Assembly (NCBI GenBank): GCA_018818125.1
Contig: JAHISQ010000152.1
Location: 62,001-126,000, forward strand
DNA length: 64,000 nt
From: Candidatus Rifleibacteriota bacterium
GTDB lineage: Bacteria; Muiribacteriota; Ozemobacteria; Ozemobacterales; Ozemobacteraceae
Reading direction: 5' to 3'
Shown here: piece by piece, positions 61,151 through 64,000 of the stretch
Layout of the letters: every line of letters starts with the position of its first letter
Position numbering within the stretch: the stretch's first letter is position 1
The notes under the pieces: model-generated
What the model saw: only the letters and a program-made list of their open reading frames with translations
The model's database searches: none
Told to the model about the DNA's origin: nothing
Translations under genes and position numbers: made by a program

Positions 61151-64000
61151 TTAAAGGCTCAACAGCTCAAAGGTTTCGGCTTCAATTGATTCGTCAGACT
61201 TGAAAGAAATCACCTTAGCTCGCAGGCCACTTTCTTCAAGGCCAGCAAGAGTGGTCTTATCAATTAGAATGTTAGACTGTCTGGCATTTTTGCTCAACGA
61301 CTCAAGATGCTCTGCCCGATTCAGAGTTTTGCCAATAACCGTTGCATCAAGTTTTCCTGTCTCTGTGCCAACCCTACCAGAAATTACCACGCCAGTTGAA
61401 ATCCCAAAGCCGTTATTAACCGTAAAAAGGCCCTGCTTTTTTCTATTGCTGTTAAAAGTTTTCAGCTGTTTTTGCATCTCAACTGCAGCAACAGATGCCC
61501 TAATCTCAGATCTTTTTTTATCGGCACTTTGATAGAAAACAGCTTGAATTGCATCACCAATTAATTTGTCAATAATCCCGCCATTTTCAACAATAACTTC
61601 TGCCATTACAGTGAAATAAGAGTTCAACATTTCAACAATTTCTTCTGCCTTGTATTTCTCGCTTAAAGTGGTAAAGCTGCGAATGTCGGAAAATAAAATC
61701 GTAGCCTCACGCTTTTCTCCACCAGGCTTGAGCATGCTTGCGTCTGTACATGAGATCGCTTGCATGACATTTTCTGATACCAGTTGAGACATTTTTTCTC
61801 TCTCTAACAGCTTCCGTCCCATTATATTGAACGATTTTGCCAGTTCCTCAAATTCATCACCAGAAGAAATTTTCAATTCCCAGAGAAAATTGCGGTTTTG
61901 CACTTCATCAATTGCCTGCACAAAAGCTGGGATTGAAACAAGCAATATTCTGGCTGTTCCTTTTGCCAGAACGAAGCTTGAAATGAGAGCAAAAATTATT
62001 GCCACAAATATCAGAAGCTCCTCATCTTTGAGTAGAGCTGTTTTTACTTTTTCAGCATAAGCCATGGCAAAGACATCCTGATTAGCTATTACCTGGGTCA
62101 GGATAAGACTTGGAGGATTTTGCTCCAGGTTGTCGATTTCTGCATTCTCTGAATTTGCATATAAGGCTTTTGCAAGCTTATAAAACCTCTCATGGTCCTT
62201 CAGACTTATAATCTCATTGTCTATGCCGATTTGAGCCATAGAATTAACATTATTAGAATCGAGAGGAAAGAATGAAAGAGTTATTTTGTAGCCATTGTGA
62301 AAGAATCTTACAGGGAATTGCTTTTTGTTAATAATGTCTTTTATTGCCCTTTCCCAGGAACCTGTGTTGGAGAAAAATGAAATCAGTCCGTCCGGGACAT
62401 TTTTACTTCTAGCCAAAATAAATGCTGTAAGAGACTCACCTCTGGAGGTAATGCTGGAAGGAACCGTCTGACCTTCAAATTCCAACATATTTCTAAACTT
62501 CTCTGTTTCAACTATGCCATCCGTAATCCCAGCCATCATCTCTACTCTCTGAGCCAGTTTTTGCCTGCCATTCTCGTCTAGGTGATTAAATCCACCCATC
62601 CTCAACAAGAATTCTGTGAACGTCCCACCAAAAAAAGTTTTCATCTGTTTTTTCATAGCATCGTCAGAAGATTCCAGATCAAAACATTCCGAACCATCTT
62701 CATTTAAAAGATAGTAGCCAATGAATGGCCGGCGATAGTATTTTTCAGAATGTTCATTTGACTCTGAAGACTGTTTTAGAATGAGTGGAAATTTCTTTCT
62801 CTGTTCAAGATTCATTCGCGAAATACGGTCTGTCATAATGCTGTAGAATATTACATTTCTAGTTTTCTGAAGGGTAATTTTTTTCTCAGCTTCTTGAATA
62901 TTTTCCTTCAGAAACTCAAACATTCTTTTAGCCTCAAACTGCTTTTGGCTGTTGAGATAGGAAATACCAAACCAGGTCAGTCCAGAAAGCGGCACCATTG
63001 ATCCGGCAAAGAAAGCCAGCGTAACAACAACTTTTAACGATCTCAGGCTGGAAAAACGGCCAAGATAAATGCCAAACACTATCAAAAGGCTGAATTCAAA
63101 CAATAATTTTATTACAAAATCAATCTGTTGCTCATTTAGAAAACCAATCTTTCTTGAGTTAACAGGCAAAGATAGTCTTATTACCAGTTTTCCTTTGAAC
63201 GAACTGTGTTTATTTTCTCTGAAAATCTTCAAGAATTCTATGGGTGGCTCAAAAATGATTTCGATGCACTCAGGTGTTTGCCTTATTAATGGAAGGTTTT
63301 CTTGCAAAGAATAGCCAAAATCATGTCTGACAATGCCGTCATTGTATTTTGCCTGGGTTTTTCGCAATATGAAGCGCCAGTTCAGCAAGTTTTTTACATA
63401 GACCAGGTTTATACAGACCTCTTTGCCCGCCGCATTTGTAAACATGAATGCTAACTGATAGAGAATATCTTTTGTTCTGGTGGAAAACCTTGTTCTTAAA
63501 CCAAAAATGTCTGTTTGCATGGCGGAAAGAAGTCCCAGCCACTCTGATATCTCCATAGTATTGCTGAATCTGTTAAAATATTCAGTATCGTTTTCGCCCT
63601 GACGATGTCTCTCAATCCAGAAATTGTATGCACTCTTAAGAACTTCATAAAATTCATTTTCGGGGATCAACAATGATAATGGCTCGCTGGTTTCTACAAA
63701 ACATGAGTTTTCATCGGGACCAAAACAATAATAAGCAGAAGGAAAAATACCGATTTCATCCTTCATTCTGGCAATAAATTTTTTCGCATCCTTTTTTACG
63801 TTGCTGCTTCCCCATGGGAGTTCTTTAAGCAGAGGATGTGACAGCAGTTGTCGGCGAATCATTTCTTTGTCTAAGATCTTCCTGGTATGAGTGTCAAACT
63901 TGCCCATCCGGAAAAGCCTGTCGTATAGCAATCCTATATTGGTTTTGTCTACAAAATCAGACAGGAAAAATTCCGGTTTGAGTGATGTCTGATACTTCTG
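61151..64000 (-). CDS. Sensor class III adenylate/guanylate cyclase (partial, N-terminus off the window)
   Basis: The reading frame is open to the right edge (the last visible residues are Q-K-Y-Q-T-S-L-K-P-E-F-F-L-S-D-F), so a TTG at 63931 is not the true start and at least ~950 residues exist. A soluble N-terminal region precedes two helices (near 270-340 of the visible protein), a large ~310-residue extracytoplasmic sensor, a helix (L-L-I-F-V-A-I-I-F-A-L-I-S-S-F), a HAMP-like segment, and a C-terminal cyclase domain. That domain has F-S-D-I-R-S-F-T, D-K-L-I-G-D-A-I and the N-R-A-E-H-L segment, all needed residues. It should make cAMP or cGMP in response to an envelope or outside signal. 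The 61151 end follows a ~310-bp gap from the phasin-like gene that holds only its promoter. Confidence 0.87.
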   Translation of the reverse strand, partial: QKYQTSLKPEFFLSDFVDKTNIGLLYDRLFRMGKFDTHTRKILDKEMIRRQLLSHPLLKELPWGSSNVKKDAKKFIARMKDEIGIFPSAYYCFGPDENSCFVETSEPLSLLIPENEFYEVLKSAYNFWIERHRQGENDTEYFNRFSNTMEISEWLGLLSAMQTDIFGLRTRFSTRTKDILYQLAFMFTNAAGKEVCINLVYVKNLLNWRFILRKTQAKYNDGIVRHDFGYSLQENLPLIRQTPECIEIIFEPPIEFLKIFRENKHSSFKGKLVIRLSLPVNSRKIGFLNEQQIDFVIKLLFEFSLLIVFGIYLGRFSSLRSLKVVVTLAFFAGSMVPLSGLTWFGISYLNSQKQFEAKRMFEFLKENIQEAEKKITLQKTRNVIFYSIMTDRISRMNLEQRKKFPLILKQSSESNEHSEKYYRRPFIGYYLLNEDGSECFDLESSDDAMKKQMKTFFGGTFTEFLLRMGGFNHLDENGRQKLAQRVEMMAGITDGIVETEKFRNMLEFEGQTVPSSITSRGESLTAFILARSKNVPDGLISFFSNTGSWERAIKDIINKKQFPVRFFHNGYKITLSFFPLDSNNVNSMAQIGIDNEIISLKDHERFYKLAKALYANSENAEIDNLEQNPPSLILTQVIANQDVFAMAYAEKVKTALLKDEELLIFVAIIFALISSFVLAKGTARILLVSIPAFVQAIDEVQNRNFLWELKISSGDEFEELAKSFNIMGRKLLEREKMSQLVSENVMQAISCTDASMLKPGGEKREATILFSDIRSFTTLSEKYKAEEIVEMLNSYFTVMAEVIVENGGIIDKLIGDAIQAVFYQSADKKRSEIRASVAAVEMQKQLKTFNSNRKKQGLFTVNNGFGISTGVVISGRVGTETGKLDATVIGKTLNRAEHLESLSKNARQSNILIDKTTLAGLEESGLRAKVISFKSDESIEAETFELLSL

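Noticed and set aside
1-64000. tRNA, rRNA or CRISPR features
   Set aside because: I looked in the intergenic gaps and saw no cloverleaf-type sequence, no ribosomal RNA and no regular spaced repeats; a tRNA scan would be needed to be certain.

Overview
The window looks like chromosomal DNA of a Gram-negative, probably anaerobic and uncultivated bacterium. It encodes lipoproteins with lipoboxes, an outer-membrane beta-barrel protein, an OmpA-type peptidoglycan anchor, several type IV prepilin-like proteins and many secreted proteins. Genes mostly have good Shine-Dalgarno sites and sigma70-type promoters. The density of pseudopilins, class III cyclases and PP2C phosphatases, with a two-subunit ATP-citrate lyase, reminds me of Riflebacteria-like lineages. 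That placement is an impression and was not tested. No rRNA, tRNA, CRISPR array or intact insertion sequence was recognised.

Layout. 1-3.4 kb: the end of a large Ig-repeat surface protein (cut by the left edge), a DUF2877-type protein and a hypothetical. 3.5-10.5 kb, minus strand: a secreted BsuPI-like protein, a GspE/PilB secretion ATPase with an unusual repeat extension, a coupled PP2C phosphatase, a 44-aa ORF and hisS. 10.8-14 kb, plus strand: a secreted glycine-rich protein behind a perfect consensus promoter, and a divergent purD. 14-22.7 kb, minus strand: a secreted two-HKD phospholipase D-type protein, clpB with a downstream membrane protein, a TerB-like protein, and a TPR/pseudopilin-like chimera.

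23-42 kb is the most unusual part and appears AT-richer. A CHASE2-GAF-SpoIIE phosphatase is followed by an ECF sigma factor, a zinc-finger/FecR anti-sigma factor, a long PilX-like protein, three prepilins and an OmpA-domain protein. Then come an SH3-M23 peptidase, a secreted propeller-like protein, further envelope proteins, a class III cyclase, a DUF3298 protein and an SH3-transglycosylase. A motif pair TGTCACA-N15/16-CGTAT(T/C) lies upstream of the sigma factor, the M23 peptidase, the transglycosylase and a small membrane-protein gene. This looks like an autoregulated ECF regulon for cell-wall and envelope functions, with a possible decayed fifth site.

42.4-64 kb: a second ECF sigma operon with two membrane proteins, a D-lactate dehydrogenase with a Cys-rich tail, a two-gene ATP-citrate lyase operon, a tRNA-modification-type methyltransferase, a MATE exporter and an outer-membrane protein/lipoprotein pair. 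These are followed by a FetAB-type exporter with an adjoining nitrilase-family amidase, a thioredoxin-like lipoprotein, an AlbA_2-type protein and a secreted plant-type alpha-amylase. The window ends with a phasin-like protein and a large sensor adenylate/guanylate cyclase cut by the right edge.
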